Shown here in pieces: positions 6,868 to 13,011 of a DNA stretch of 13,011 nucleotides. Source of the stretch: JBBSHE01 sp038253325 (lineage in GTDB: Bacteria > Actinomycetota > Actinomycetes > Propionibacteriales > Nocardioidaceae); the NCBI GenBank assembly GCA_038253325.1, contig JBBSHE010000064.1, forward strand, positions 1 to 13,011. The letters are read 5' to 3'. Below the pieces are notes generated by a model. It was not told the DNA's origin and did no database searches. It worked only from the letters and a program-made list of their open reading frames with translations. Each line of letters opens with the position of its first letter. The stretch's first letter is position 1. The translations under genes and the position numbers were made by a program.

Positions 6868-6902
6868 TCGCGACGCACGACGGCTGATCGCGACGCACGA
6901 CG
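6863..6902. repeat. Perfect 20-bp tandem duplication over the ALDH stop codon
   Basis: GCTGATCGCGACGCACGACG occurs at 6863-6882 and again, without change, at 6883-6902. The first unit contains the aldehyde dehydrogenase TGA (6865-6867) and the second ends at the first base of the SDR ribosome site (GAAAGGA, 6902-6908). The duplication therefore accounts for 20 of the 47 bp between the two genes and repeats the TGA out of frame. Confidence 0.9.
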
Positions 6903-6914
6903 AAAGGACATGCG

Positions 6915-7688
6915 ATGCCCGACCACGGGCGCTTGCAGGGCCGGACGGCTGTCGTCACCGGCGGCTGTAGCGGCATCGGTCTGGCGACCGTCCACCGGTT
7001 CGCGGCCGAAGGTGCCCGCGTCGTCATCGGCGACCTCGACGACCAACGCGGACCCGGACTCGCCGCCGAGCTCGGTGGAACCTTCGTCCACACCGACGTC
7101 ACCAACGTCGAGCAGGTGGAGGCGATGTTCGCGACCGCGAAGTCGGAGTACGGCAGCGTCGACGTGGCGTTCAACAACGCCGGAATCTCACCGCCCGACG
7201 ACGACTCCATTCTCGACACCGACCTCGATGCCTGGCGTCGTGTGCAGGACGTGAACCTGACCAGCGTCTACCTGTGCTGCAAGGCGGTCCTGCCGTACAT
7301 GCGGGAACAGGCCCGGGGGTCGATCATCAACACCGCGTCGTTCGTCGCCGTCATGGGCGCGGCCACCTCGCAGATCTCGTACACCGCGAGCAAGGGCGGC
7401 GTCCTCGCGATGAGCCGCGAGCTCGGTGTGCAGTTCGCCCGGGATGGGGTCCGCGTCAACGCGCTGTGTCCCGGGCCGGTGAACACGCCGTTGCTCAGGG
7501 AGCTGTTCGCGAAGGACGCCGAGCGAGCGGCACGGAGGCTCGTGCACATCCCGATGGGCCGATTCGCGGAGCCGGAGGAGATCGCCGCCGCGGTGCTGTT
7601 CCTGGCGAGTGACGACTCCAGCTTCATCACCGCGTCGCAATTCCTGGTCGACGGCGGTATCTCCGGTGCGTACGTGACGCCGCTGTGA
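6915..7688 (+). CDS. SDR-family NAD-dependent dehydrogenase, candidate alcohol dehydrogenase of the pathway
   Basis: A 257-aa classical short-chain dehydrogenase/reductase of standard length. Motifs in order: TGGCSGIG (15-22, cofactor loop), an acidic residue D40 at the end of the second strand (favouring NAD over NADP), NNAG (87-90), and the catalytic tetrad N114, S142, Y156, K160 (YTASK), with PGPVNT and a C-terminal VDGG. The ATG at 6915 is fixed by GAAAGGA (6902-6908), 6 nt upstream. It follows the aldehyde dehydrogenase by 47 bp and overlaps the hydrolase by GTGA. In a gamma-glutamyl-amino-alcohol route this enzyme would oxidise the hydroxyl group to the aldehyde consumed by the neighbouring ALDH. 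Putrescine-type pathways use a flavin oxidase here, and none is present. SDR substrate predictions are weak in general, so the role is inference. Confidence 0.9.
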   Translation: MPDHGRLQGRTAVVTGGCSGIGLATVHRFAAEGARVVIGDLDDQRGPGLAAELGGTFVHTDVTNVEQVEAMFATAKSEYGSVDVAFNNAGISPPDDDSILDTDLDAWRRVQDVNLTSVYLCCKAVLPYMREQARGSIINTASFVAVMGAATSQISYTASKGGVLAMSRELGVQFARDGVRVNALCPGPVNTPLLRELFAKDAERAARRLVHIPMGRFAEPEEIAAAVLFLASDDSSFITASQFLVDGGISGAYVTPL

Positions 7689-8395
7689 ACCGCCCTGTCA
7701 TCGGCATCACGGCATCCGTCGAGCCGGCGTCGTGGGGGGTTTGGCGCGACGTCCCGGCGGCGTTCGTGCCGCACCGGTACGTACGTCATGTGCATGACGC
7801 CGGGGGGATCGCCGTCGTCGTACCGCCGCTGCCTGATGACCTGACGGAGGCCGACGTTCGACGGCTGCTGTCCCGGCTGGATGGGCTGATCCTCTCCGGA
7901 GGCGTCGACGTGGAGCCGTCGCGATACGGTCAGCAGCCGCACCCGAGCGTGCAGGCACCGCGTCGGGATCGGGACTCGTCCGAGCTGACGCTTGCCGGCG
8001 TCTCGGCCGCGGCGGACGTGCCGACACTCGGAATCTGCCGGGGGATGCAGGTGATGACGGTCGCGTCCGGCGGATCGTTGGAGCAGCACCTCCCGGACCG
8101 GGTTGGTGACTTCCACGCACCCGCACCCGGCCGGTACGCCGAGCACCAGGTCGCGATCGCCGCCGGCACCCGGCTACGGGAGATTCTCGGCGGGTCGGTG
8201 ACGGTGGCCACCTACCATCACCAAGGCGTGGCCGATCACGCGGCGTTCGTTGCGACTGCCTGGGCTGACGACGGCGTACTGGAGGCGTTCGAGGACCCGG
8301 CCGCGCGGTTCCGGATCGGTGTGCAGTGGCATCCCGAGGCGGGTACCGACGGTCGCCTGTTCGACGCTCTGGTCGCCGCCGCCGACTCCCGTTGA
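7685..8395 (+). CDS. Class I glutamine amidotransferase-like gamma-glutamyl hydrolase (PuuD type)
   Basis: A 236-aa member of the peptidase C26/PuuD group. The triad is visible: nucleophile C118 in LGICRGMQ, H216 and E218 in QWHPE. SGGVDVEPSRYG near residue 73 and the YHHQG motif are typical of gamma-glutamyl-gamma-aminobutyrate hydrolases. It would split the final gamma-glutamyl acid to release glutamate and the oxidised amine product (glycine if the substrate was ethanolamine), recovering the glutamate spent by the ligase. The GTG start at 7685 overlaps the SDR stop by 4 nt, so it is the last gene of a coupled four-gene unit. No adjacent synthase domain or ammonia acceptor is present, which argues for a free-standing hydrolase. 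Confidence 0.9.
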   Translation: MNRPVIGITASVEPASWGVWRDVPAAFVPHRYVRHVHDAGGIAVVVPPLPDDLTEADVRRLLSRLDGLILSGGVDVEPSRYGQQPHPSVQAPRRDRDSSELTLAGVSAAADVPTLGICRGMQVMTVASGGSLEQHLPDRVGDFHAPAPGRYAEHQVAIAAGTRLREILGGSVTVATYHHQGVADHAAFVATAWADDGVLEAFEDPAARFRIGVQWHPEAGTDGRLFDALVAAADSR

Positions 8396-8814
8396 CGCTC
8401 GCCAACCGACCGCGCAGCGCCGCCGGGACAGCGCCCGGACGGGGCAGAACGTCCCCCGGTGCCGGCCCTCGATCGGGCTGCAACGGGTCGCAACATCCGC
8501 CGAACGCCGTGACGTCCGCTGAAGCGAGCGCTATCGCGCACGGTCACTCGGACGTTGCGGTCGCGCCCCACGCCGAACGCCGTGACGTCCGCTGAAGCGA
8601 GCGCTATCGCGCACGGTCACTCGGACGTTGCGGTCGCGCCCCACGCCGAACGCCGTAACGTCCGCTGAAGCGGGCGCTATCGCGCACGGTCACTCGGACG
8701 TTGCGGTCGCGCCCCACGCCGAACGCCGTAACGTCCGCTGAAGCGGGCGCTATCGCGCACGGTCGCTCGGACGTTGCGGTGGCGCCGCACGAAACGTCGG
8801 ACGGTACGCGCCGG
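8396..8814. other. Non-coding gap between convergent genes, mostly tandem repeat
   Basis: 419 bp between the hydrolase stop and the stop of the small membrane protein gene on the other strand. The first 105 bp (8396-8500) show no recognisable gene or clear terminator. The rest is the 73-bp tandem array. ORFs crossing it are not credible because the 73-bp period is not a multiple of three and shifts frame at each unit. Confidence 0.6.
8501..8791. repeat. 73-bp tandem repeat, four copies with internal inverted repeat
   Basis: Units start at 8501, 8574, 8647 and 8720, an exact 73-bp period, and the last unit breaks off one or two bases short. Units 1 and 2 are identical. Unit 3 differs from them at two positions, and unit 4 keeps those two changes and adds a few more. 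Each unit has inverted arms ACGTCCG and CGGACGT (8512-8518 and 8549-8555 in unit 1) around a 30-nt loop that itself can form GCG-CTAT-CGC. In units 3 and 4 a G-to-A change lengthens the stem, turning a G-U pair into A-U. Lying between convergent genes, the array could end transcription from both sides or simply be a variable minisatellite. Confidence 0.9.
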
Positions 8815-9048
8815 TCAGCCCTGGGACTGCGCCGCCACGGCGAGGAGCCCGACGAGACCGAGGCCGGCCAGTATCCACCCCGCGATGATGAACCCGCGTC
8901 CGTCGCTGCCCTGGCCGCCGGTTGCGCCGTGTCGCCGGCGGCGGGCGTAGCCGACTGCCAGCAGCACCAGGCCGACCAGCAGTGGCAGGAAAGTGCCGAC
9001 CACCTGACCAGCGGCCTGCGCGGAGTCGGCGAGCAGCGGCGTCCTCAT
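8815..9048 (-). CDS. Small two-helix membrane protein, unknown function
   Basis: A 77-aa protein with two hydrophobic helices (about residues 13-34 and 51-73) joined by a basic, glycine-rich loop starting ARRRRHGATGGQG. A hairpin-like inner-membrane protein with the charged loop probably in the cytoplasm is expected from the positive-inside rule. I do not recognise a family. The ATG at 9048 has only a weak upstream purine stretch (AGGGAACG). It diverges from the DUF445 gene across 128 bp, so the two may share a control region, and its 3' end faces the 73-bp repeats. The clear two-helix composition and lack of a competing frame support a real gene. Confidence 0.65.
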   Translation of the reverse strand: MRTPLLADSAQAAGQVVGTFLPLLVGLVLLAVGYARRRRHGATGGQGSDGRGFIIAGWILAGLGLVGLLAVAAQSQG

Positions 9049-9176
9049 GGTGTTCGTTCCCTGGAGCGGTGAGAGGAGTTCAAACGCTCACTGTAGTGCC
9101 GCGGTTCCACTCGTCCGTGCTCTCCTTTCGGCCCTGCCCCCTCCGTTGCGGGCACTCGACCCTGCACTATCGAGAC

Positions 9177-10430
9177 ATGACCAGCCTCGTGATCCCCGAG
9201 ACCCCCGCGGACGACGACCGACGACGTGGGTTGAGACAGATGCGGGCGGTCGCGCTCGGCCTGCTGGTGGCAGCCGCCGTCGTGTACGTGCTCACCCGTC
9301 GGCAAGCCGGCGGATGGGGCTATCTCAACGCGACCGCAGAGGCGAGCATGGTCGGCGCACTCGCCGACTGGTTTGCGGTCACCGCGCTCTTTCGCCGTCC
9401 CCTCGGGTTGCCGATCCCGCACACAGCGCTCATCCCCGAGCGCAAGGACGCACTCGGCAAGAGCCTGCAGGACTTCGTCGGCGCCAACTTCCTGTCCGAG
9501 TCAGTCGTGAAGGAGAAGCTCCTCCTGGCGGAGCTCAGTGCCCGCGTTGGGCGTTGGCTCACCGATCCGGCACACAGCACTCGGCTCGTCGCCGAAGCTG
9601 CCCGGCTGGCCCGCGACGCGCTCGGCAAGACCCGGGACGAGGACGTCGTCGTACTGCTCAAGGACGTGCTGATCCCACGGCTCCTCGAGGAGCCACTCAG
9701 CCCGACGCTCGGACACCTCCTCCAGGAGATCGTTGCGGACAAGTCCCACCATCCTCTGGTCGACCTCGCCCTGAGCGAGTCCGCGAGCTGGCTGGCCGAC
9801 AACGAGGAAACCGTCTCCCGGGTCGTCGCGACCCAGGCGCCGTGGTGGTCACCACATTGGGTGGACGACGCGGTGACCCGGCGCATCCACAAGGAGGCGC
9901 TGCGCTTCGTCCGCGAGGTCCGCGACGACAGCGACCATCCCGCGCGCCGAGCGCTCGACGACCTGCTGACCCGGCTTGCCGGCGACCTCCAGCACGACCG
10001 GGACACGATGGACTGGGCGGAGCGCCTGAAACAGCGCTTGCTGTCGCACGCCGAGGTGGAACATGCGATCACCTCGATCTGGCAGTCGCTGCGGCGGGCG
10101 CTGGTCGAGGCCTTCGGCGAGCCGGACGGCCCGTTGCGACGCCGCGCATTCGACGCGTTGACGGCGTTCGGTCGCCGACTCACGACCGATCGAGCGTTGC
10201 GAACCCGGCTGGACGGACTGGTGGCCGACGGTGGCGGATATCTCGTCCGCACGTATGGCTCGGAGCTCACCGCGATCATCTCCGACACCGTGAACCGGTG
10301 GGACGGCAAGGAGGCCGCAGATCGGATCGAGCTGCATGTCGGCCGTGACCTTCAGTTCATCCGGATCAACGGAACGATCGTCGGCGGCCTGGCGGGCCTC
10401 ACGATCTACACACTGTCGTCGCTCTTCTGA
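9177..10430 (+). CDS. DUF445 family membrane protein
   Basis: A 417-aa DUF445 protein. One helix lies near the N-terminus (residues 24-39), followed by the conserved segment WGYLNATAEASMVGALADWF (47-66) continuing into FAVTALFRRPLGLPIPHTALIP. A long, charged, mostly helical middle follows, and a C-terminal helix (about 397-415, INGTIVGGLAGLTIY). This anchored-at-both-ends layout is normal for the family (relatives of E. coli YjiN and B. subtilis YheB), whose biochemical role is not established. The ATG at 9177 is chosen because homology begins there; a longer upstream extension is low-complexity and overlaps the divergent gene. No good ribosome site is seen (CGAGAC only), so initiation may be leaderless. 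Confidence 0.9.
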   Translation: MTSLVIPETPADDDRRRGLRQMRAVALGLLVAAAVVYVLTRRQAGGWGYLNATAEASMVGALADWFAVTALFRRPLGLPIPHTALIPERKDALGKSLQDFVGANFLSESVVKEKLLLAELSARVGRWLTDPAHSTRLVAEAARLARDALGKTRDEDVVVLLKDVLIPRLLEEPLSPTLGHLLQEIVADKSHHPLVDLALSESASWLADNEETVSRVVATQAPWWSPHWVDDAVTRRIHKEALRFVREVRDDSDHPARRALDDLLTRLAGDLQHDRDTMDWAERLKQRLLSHAEVEHAITSIWQSLRRALVEAFGEPDGPLRRRAFDALTAFGRRLTTDRALRTRLDGLVADGGGYLVRTYGSELTAIISDTVNRWDGKEAADRIELHVGRDLQFIRINGTIVGGLAGLTIYTLSSLF

Positions 10431-10466
10431 CGACACCGCGTCCTTCGAGTCCCGGCCCGTCGTCAG
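10427..10466. terminator. Candidate bidirectional terminator between convergent genes
   Basis: CTGACGAC (10427-10434) and GTCGTCAG (10459-10466) are perfect 8-bp inverted arms, 24 nt apart, in the 32-bp gap between two convergent genes. Each arm contains the stop codon of one gene. The position is right for a shared terminator, but the loop is long and no T-run follows on either side, so chance symmetry of the two stop contexts is possible. Confidence 0.35.
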
Positions 10467-11809
10467 GACCGCAACGCACGCAGCAGCAGGACGACCCCGC
10501 GCACGGCATCGAGGTTGGCGGCTATGGCGACCACGGCAAGGCCCCACAGCGGGACGCCGCCGATCGCCGCGAACGCAAAGATGAACAGGCGAAACTCGCG
10601 TCGGAAGAACAGGATCACGCCGGTGCCGCTACCGACGGCGTGTATGTAGGGGACGAGCAGGGACCCTGCCACAGCGCCGAACCCCCAGGCCCAGGCGGTC
10701 ACCGTCCCGCCCGAGCCGAGGACGAGGCCGAGCACAACCGCGAGGTCGCCGTACCGGTCGAGCAGGGTGTCCAGAGCCGCGCCGCGCCGAGACACCCGCC
10801 CGCTGACGCGGGCGAGCTCGCCGTCCACACCGTCGAGCGCACATCCGAGGATGACGCCGAGCCCTCCGGCGAGCATCATCCAGCGGTTGCCCGACGCGAT
10901 CAGACCGGCGGCGACCAAAGTGACGGGAAAGGCGACGGCGGTCGCGGTGTCGGGGGCGATGCCCGTCGGCAGCAGTCGCCGGGTCATCGGTCCGGAGATC
11001 CGGCGGAGGATTACCCGAGCGAGGATCCCGTCGGCCGGTTTAGGCCCGTACCGTCGCCACATCAGCTGCTCCAGCGGTCGAACGGCCGCGGGTGAGTCGA
11101 CGGTCGACCAGAGACCCGCGACCTGACACGTCGTCAGCTTGGACCCGTTCTCCAGCATCCGACGGCGCACGTCGTCCCACGACGCCGTCGGGTACTGGCA
11201 GGCGGACAGCAGGTCGTCGCGATGGACCCTCATCAGGCCCACGTCGAACGCGTCGAACGCGTCGAGCTCAGTACCCAGCTCGAGGACGCGACCGTCGGCG
11301 ATCCTGACCCGGGTCGGGTATCGACGGGTGGACGATCCTGCCGCGCGGCGCAAGTCATCGGCGGACTCGGCTTGGTCGGGAGTGGTCGATTGCCGGTCCG
11401 AGCCGTGGTCGACCGCGAGTACGTTGCGGCCGGGTGCCTCCAGCAGTCGGCGTACGTCGTCCGCCTCGAACATGTGATCGCCTTCGACGACGAGGAACCG
11501 GGCGCCGCGTACCGAGCGCAAGCCTGCGAGCAGGCTCGTGCCGACATCCCCTTCGCCATCGGCGACCACCTCGACCGGCAGCTTGCGTTCTCGGACGACC
11601 GCCGCCACCTCCCCGGCCCGGTCGCCGACGAGGACGATCCGCTTGAGCCCTGCCTCGCGCAGCACATTGAGGGTGCGCTCGAGGAGTCTGATGCCACCGA
11701 CCCGCGTCAGCACCATCGGCGCGCCGGCTGGCGGCCATGGCTCATGTCTGACCGCGAGTACGACCGCGGTCGGCGCCCGCCGTCGTGTTCGCTTCCGTCC
11801 GGGTTTCAT
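10463..11809 (-). CDS. Nucleotidyltransferase-like / CDP-alcohol phosphatidyltransferase fusion protein
   Basis: A 448-aa two-domain protein. Residues about 14-235 resemble a sugar-nucleotide transferase (AVVLAVR start, VGGIRLLERTLNVL, VVEGDHMF). Residues about 265-448 are a membrane CDP-alcohol phosphatidyltransferase with the full motif D326-x2-D329-G330-x2-A333-R334-x8-G343-x3-D347-x3-D351 and several hydrophobic helices. The same order occurs in inositol-phosphate cytidylyltransferase/di-inositol-phosphate phosphate synthase fusions of thermophiles, so a CTP-activated polyol phosphate joined to a second alcohol is conceivable. The classical N-terminal GxGxRxG...K signature is degenerate here, so the first domain may be inactive or altered. 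The start is uncertain: ATG at 11809 or 11821 are plausible (GTG 11842 and TTG 11887 less so), all without a clear ribosome site. The lipid or soluble product is unknown. Confidence 0.82.
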   Translation of the reverse strand: MKPGRKRTRRRAPTAVVLAVRHEPWPPAGAPMVLTRVGGIRLLERTLNVLREAGLKRIVLVGDRAGEVAAVVRERKLPVEVVADGEGDVGTSLLAGLRSVRGARFLVVEGDHMFEADDVRRLLEAPGRNVLAVDHGSDRQSTTPDQAESADDLRRAAGSSTRRYPTRVRIADGRVLELGTELDAFDAFDVGLMRVHRDDLLSACQYPTASWDDVRRRMLENGSKLTTCQVAGLWSTVDSPAAVRPLEQLMWRRYGPKPADGILARVILRRISGPMTRRLLPTGIAPDTATAVAFPVTLVAAGLIASGNRWMMLAGGLGVILGCALDGVDGELARVSGRVSRRGAALDTLLDRYGDLAVVLGLVLGSGGTVTAWAWGFGAVAGSLLVPYIHAVGSGTGVILFFRREFRLFIFAFAAIGGVPLWGLAVVAIAANLDAVRGVVLLLRALRS

Positions 11810-11904
11810 GGTGGGCACCATCGTGGACTGCTTCGCGCGCACTGTCGAGACGCACGCATGGACCGCATCCTCTGTGGTCGGCCGCAACCAACGATGTTGG
11901 AGCG

Positions 11905-12024
11905 ATGACCCGCGTCGAGCTGTTGCATTTCAACGACGTCCATGGACGGTTCGACGGACTCGCTCGGATCGCCAGGGCGTCCCCATCTCGAGGTCACCAC
12001 CGGTCGTGCGCCCGGGTCCGGTGA
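11905..12024 (+). pseudogene. Remnant of a 5'-nucleotidase-type metallophosphatase gene
   Basis: The ATG at 11905 opens with MTRVELLHFNDVHGRFDGLA, the start typical of UshA-like bifunctional 5'-nucleotidase/cyclic phosphodiesterases (LLHFNDVHG holds the first metal-binding Asp and His). The family is normally 450 residues or more. Here likeness stops after about 26 residues and the frame ends at 12024, only 39 codons in all. In another frame, residues encoded around 11990-12085 (GEERVSDPATGRP followed by TY) faintly recall the C-terminal domain of the same family, as if an internal deletion had removed the middle. A normal oxygenase gene follows at once. It is probably a decayed gene; the N-terminal match is clear, the C-terminal match is speculative. 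Confidence 0.6.
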
Positions 12025-12098
12025 GGAACGTGTCAGCGACCCCGCCACCGGGAGGCCGGCCCGCCGTCCGAGGTCGCGCCCGACGTACGCTCGAGAAC

Positions 12099-12980
12099 AT
12101 GTCGGTTCCGGGTCTCACCTTCGTGCGTGAGCGCGTCGGCTCGGCGTTGTTCGCGCGGGTCGCGGGCGACCAAGGGCCGCAGCGGGCCCGGGCGATCCAT
12201 GACACACCGGGACCTCGCTGGTTCGGCCCCGACCGGCCGATCCGGACGGTCCACGGGGATGCGGCGATGTTCGTCGGTGGCCTGCGGGCCTTGCTGCTCC
12301 AGTCGCTGCACCCGCTGGCAATGGCCGCCGTGGCGGCGCACTCCGGCTTCCGCGGTGACCCATGGGGCCGGCTCCACCGGACCAGTCACTACCTGGCCGT
12401 CACCACGTTCGGCACCGAGTCCGCTGCCGAAGCGATGACGGCCCGGGTCAGGGCGATCCATGCCCGGGTCCGGGGAACGCTGCCGGACGGCCGGACCTAC
12501 GAGGCGAGTGACCCGCATCTGCTCACCTGGGTACACCTGGCGGAGGTCGACAGCTTCCTGGCGGCATACCAGCGGTACGGACGGTCCCCGCTCGACCAAG
12601 CCGGCCGCGACGCGTACGTCTTCGACACCGCCCGGGTCGCTGAGGCCCTCGGCGTGCCGGATCCGCCGCGGGACGAAGCCAGGCTTCGTGACCGGCTCGA
12701 GGCGTACCGTCCCGAGCTGGAAGGCACCGATGACGCCCGGGACGCCGCGCGTTTCCTGTTGCTGCACCCTCCGCTGCCGCTCGCCGCCCGACCGCCGTAC
12801 GCGCTGCTGGGCGCGGCCGCCGTCGGTTTGCTGCCGTGGTGGGCCAGGTGGCCGCTGCGGCTGCCGTACGTCCCGCTCGCCGAGGCGACCGTCGTCCGGC
12901 TGGCCGGCGTCGGCATGACCCGGACGATCCGGTGGGCGATGTCGCCGGACAGCCGCAAGGTCCGCCACGACGCGGGTTGA
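12099..12980 (+). CDS. MpaB/DUF2236-family oxygenase-like protein
   Basis: A 293-aa protein of the DUF2236 group, named after MpaB of mycophenolic acid synthesis and also containing latex-clearing oxygenase Lcp. Characteristic elements: VHGDAAMFVGGLRALLLQSL (48-70 region) followed by H71-PLAMAAVAAH81-SGFR85-GDPWGR91, then TFGT, YEASDPHLLTWVH and a C-terminal hydrophobic PLRLPYVPLAEATVVRLAG. The conserved His and Arg residues are candidates for heme binding by analogy with Lcp; most bacterial members are uncharacterised. The ATG at 12099 is chosen because homology starts there, although the upstream GAGAAC is a poor ribosome site and a leaderless start is possible. It follows the metallophosphatase remnant on the same strand. 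No redox partner is seen within the window. Confidence 0.88.
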   Translation: MSVPGLTFVRERVGSALFARVAGDQGPQRARAIHDTPGPRWFGPDRPIRTVHGDAAMFVGGLRALLLQSLHPLAMAAVAAHSGFRGDPWGRLHRTSHYLAVTTFGTESAAEAMTARVRAIHARVRGTLPDGRTYEASDPHLLTWVHLAEVDSFLAAYQRYGRSPLDQAGRDAYVFDTARVAEALGVPDPPRDEARLRDRLEAYRPELEGTDDARDAARFLLLHPPLPLAARPPYALLGAAAVGLLPWWARWPLRLPYVPLAEATVVRLAGVGMTRTIRWAMSPDSRKVRHDAG

Positions 12981-13011
12981 CCGCTTGCTCCGACGGTCTA
13001 CGTCCGAACAA

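Noticed and set aside
8501..8791. CRISPR array or origin iterons
   Set aside because: Units are directly adjacent with no unique spacers, are much longer than iterons, and no replication or cas gene is nearby.
6863..8792. Kinship between the 20-bp tandem unit (6863) and the 73-bp unit (8501)
   Set aside because: They share only short GC-rich words such as GCTGA and ATCGCG with different spacing, not enough to claim a common origin.
8326..9072. ORFs across the 73-bp array that look like repetitive proteins
   Set aside because: The period is not a multiple of three, so the frame changes at each unit, and the translated sequence is low-complexity shadow sequence overlapping the hydrolase and small membrane protein genes.
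11888..11900. Small dyad CCAAC-GAT-GTTGG just before the metallophosphatase remnant
   Set aside because: Five-base arms in a GC-rich genome are likely to arise by chance, and the gene behind it is apparently broken.

Overview
The window is GC-rich, has long coding stretches with little space between genes, and uses GTG starts and 4-nt GTGA stop/start overlaps. Together with its families (AbiEi-like antitoxin-domain protein, MpaB/DUF2236 oxygenase, DUF445, ACT-type permease) this points to an actinomycete. A relative of Nocardioides or Kribbella would fit, but I cannot fix the genus. I see no rRNA, tRNA, CRISPR array, integrase or transposase.

Region 1 (1-517): the 5' part of a gene leaving the left edge on the minus strand (AbiEi-like antitoxin-domain / DUF559-type protein), then a non-coding stretch. 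That stretch holds two identical 45-bp copies of a hairpin element separated by a 24-bp tandem duplication.

Region 2 (518-8395): the centre of the window, a divergent catabolic module. Leftward run a choline/ethanolamine-kinase-like phosphotransferase, an APC permease of the amino acid/choline type, and a GntR/HutC (UTRA) repressor. Rightward run a glutamine-synthetase-like gamma-glutamyl ligase, an aldehyde dehydrogenase, an SDR dehydrogenase and a class I amidotransferase-type gamma-glutamyl hydrolase. Read as a pathway: an amine is imported, gamma-glutamylated, oxidised at an alcohol carbon by the SDR and then by the aldehyde dehydrogenase, and released from glutamate by the hydrolase. The set resembles PuuA/PuuC/PuuD of putrescine breakdown but has no amine oxidase and does have an alcohol-dehydrogenase candidate. 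An amino alcohol such as ethanolamine is therefore a better guess than a diamine; S. coelicolor GlnA4 (SCO1613) is a known gamma-glutamylethanolamide synthetase. The shared 117-bp promoter region carries an 8-bp palindrome that fits the GTnTAnAC operator of HutC-type GntR regulators, probably the site of the local repressor.

Region 3 (8396-8814): non-coding, dominated by four head-to-tail copies of a 73-bp repeat, each with an internal inverted repeat.

Region 4 (8815-13011): a small two-helix membrane protein (minus), a DUF445 membrane protein (plus), a nucleotidyltransferase/CDP-alcohol phosphatidyltransferase fusion (minus), a short remnant of a 5'-nucleotidase-type metallophosphatase (plus), and an MpaB/DUF2236 oxygenase-like protein (plus). 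These look like ordinary chromosomal genes with no clear link to the catabolic module.
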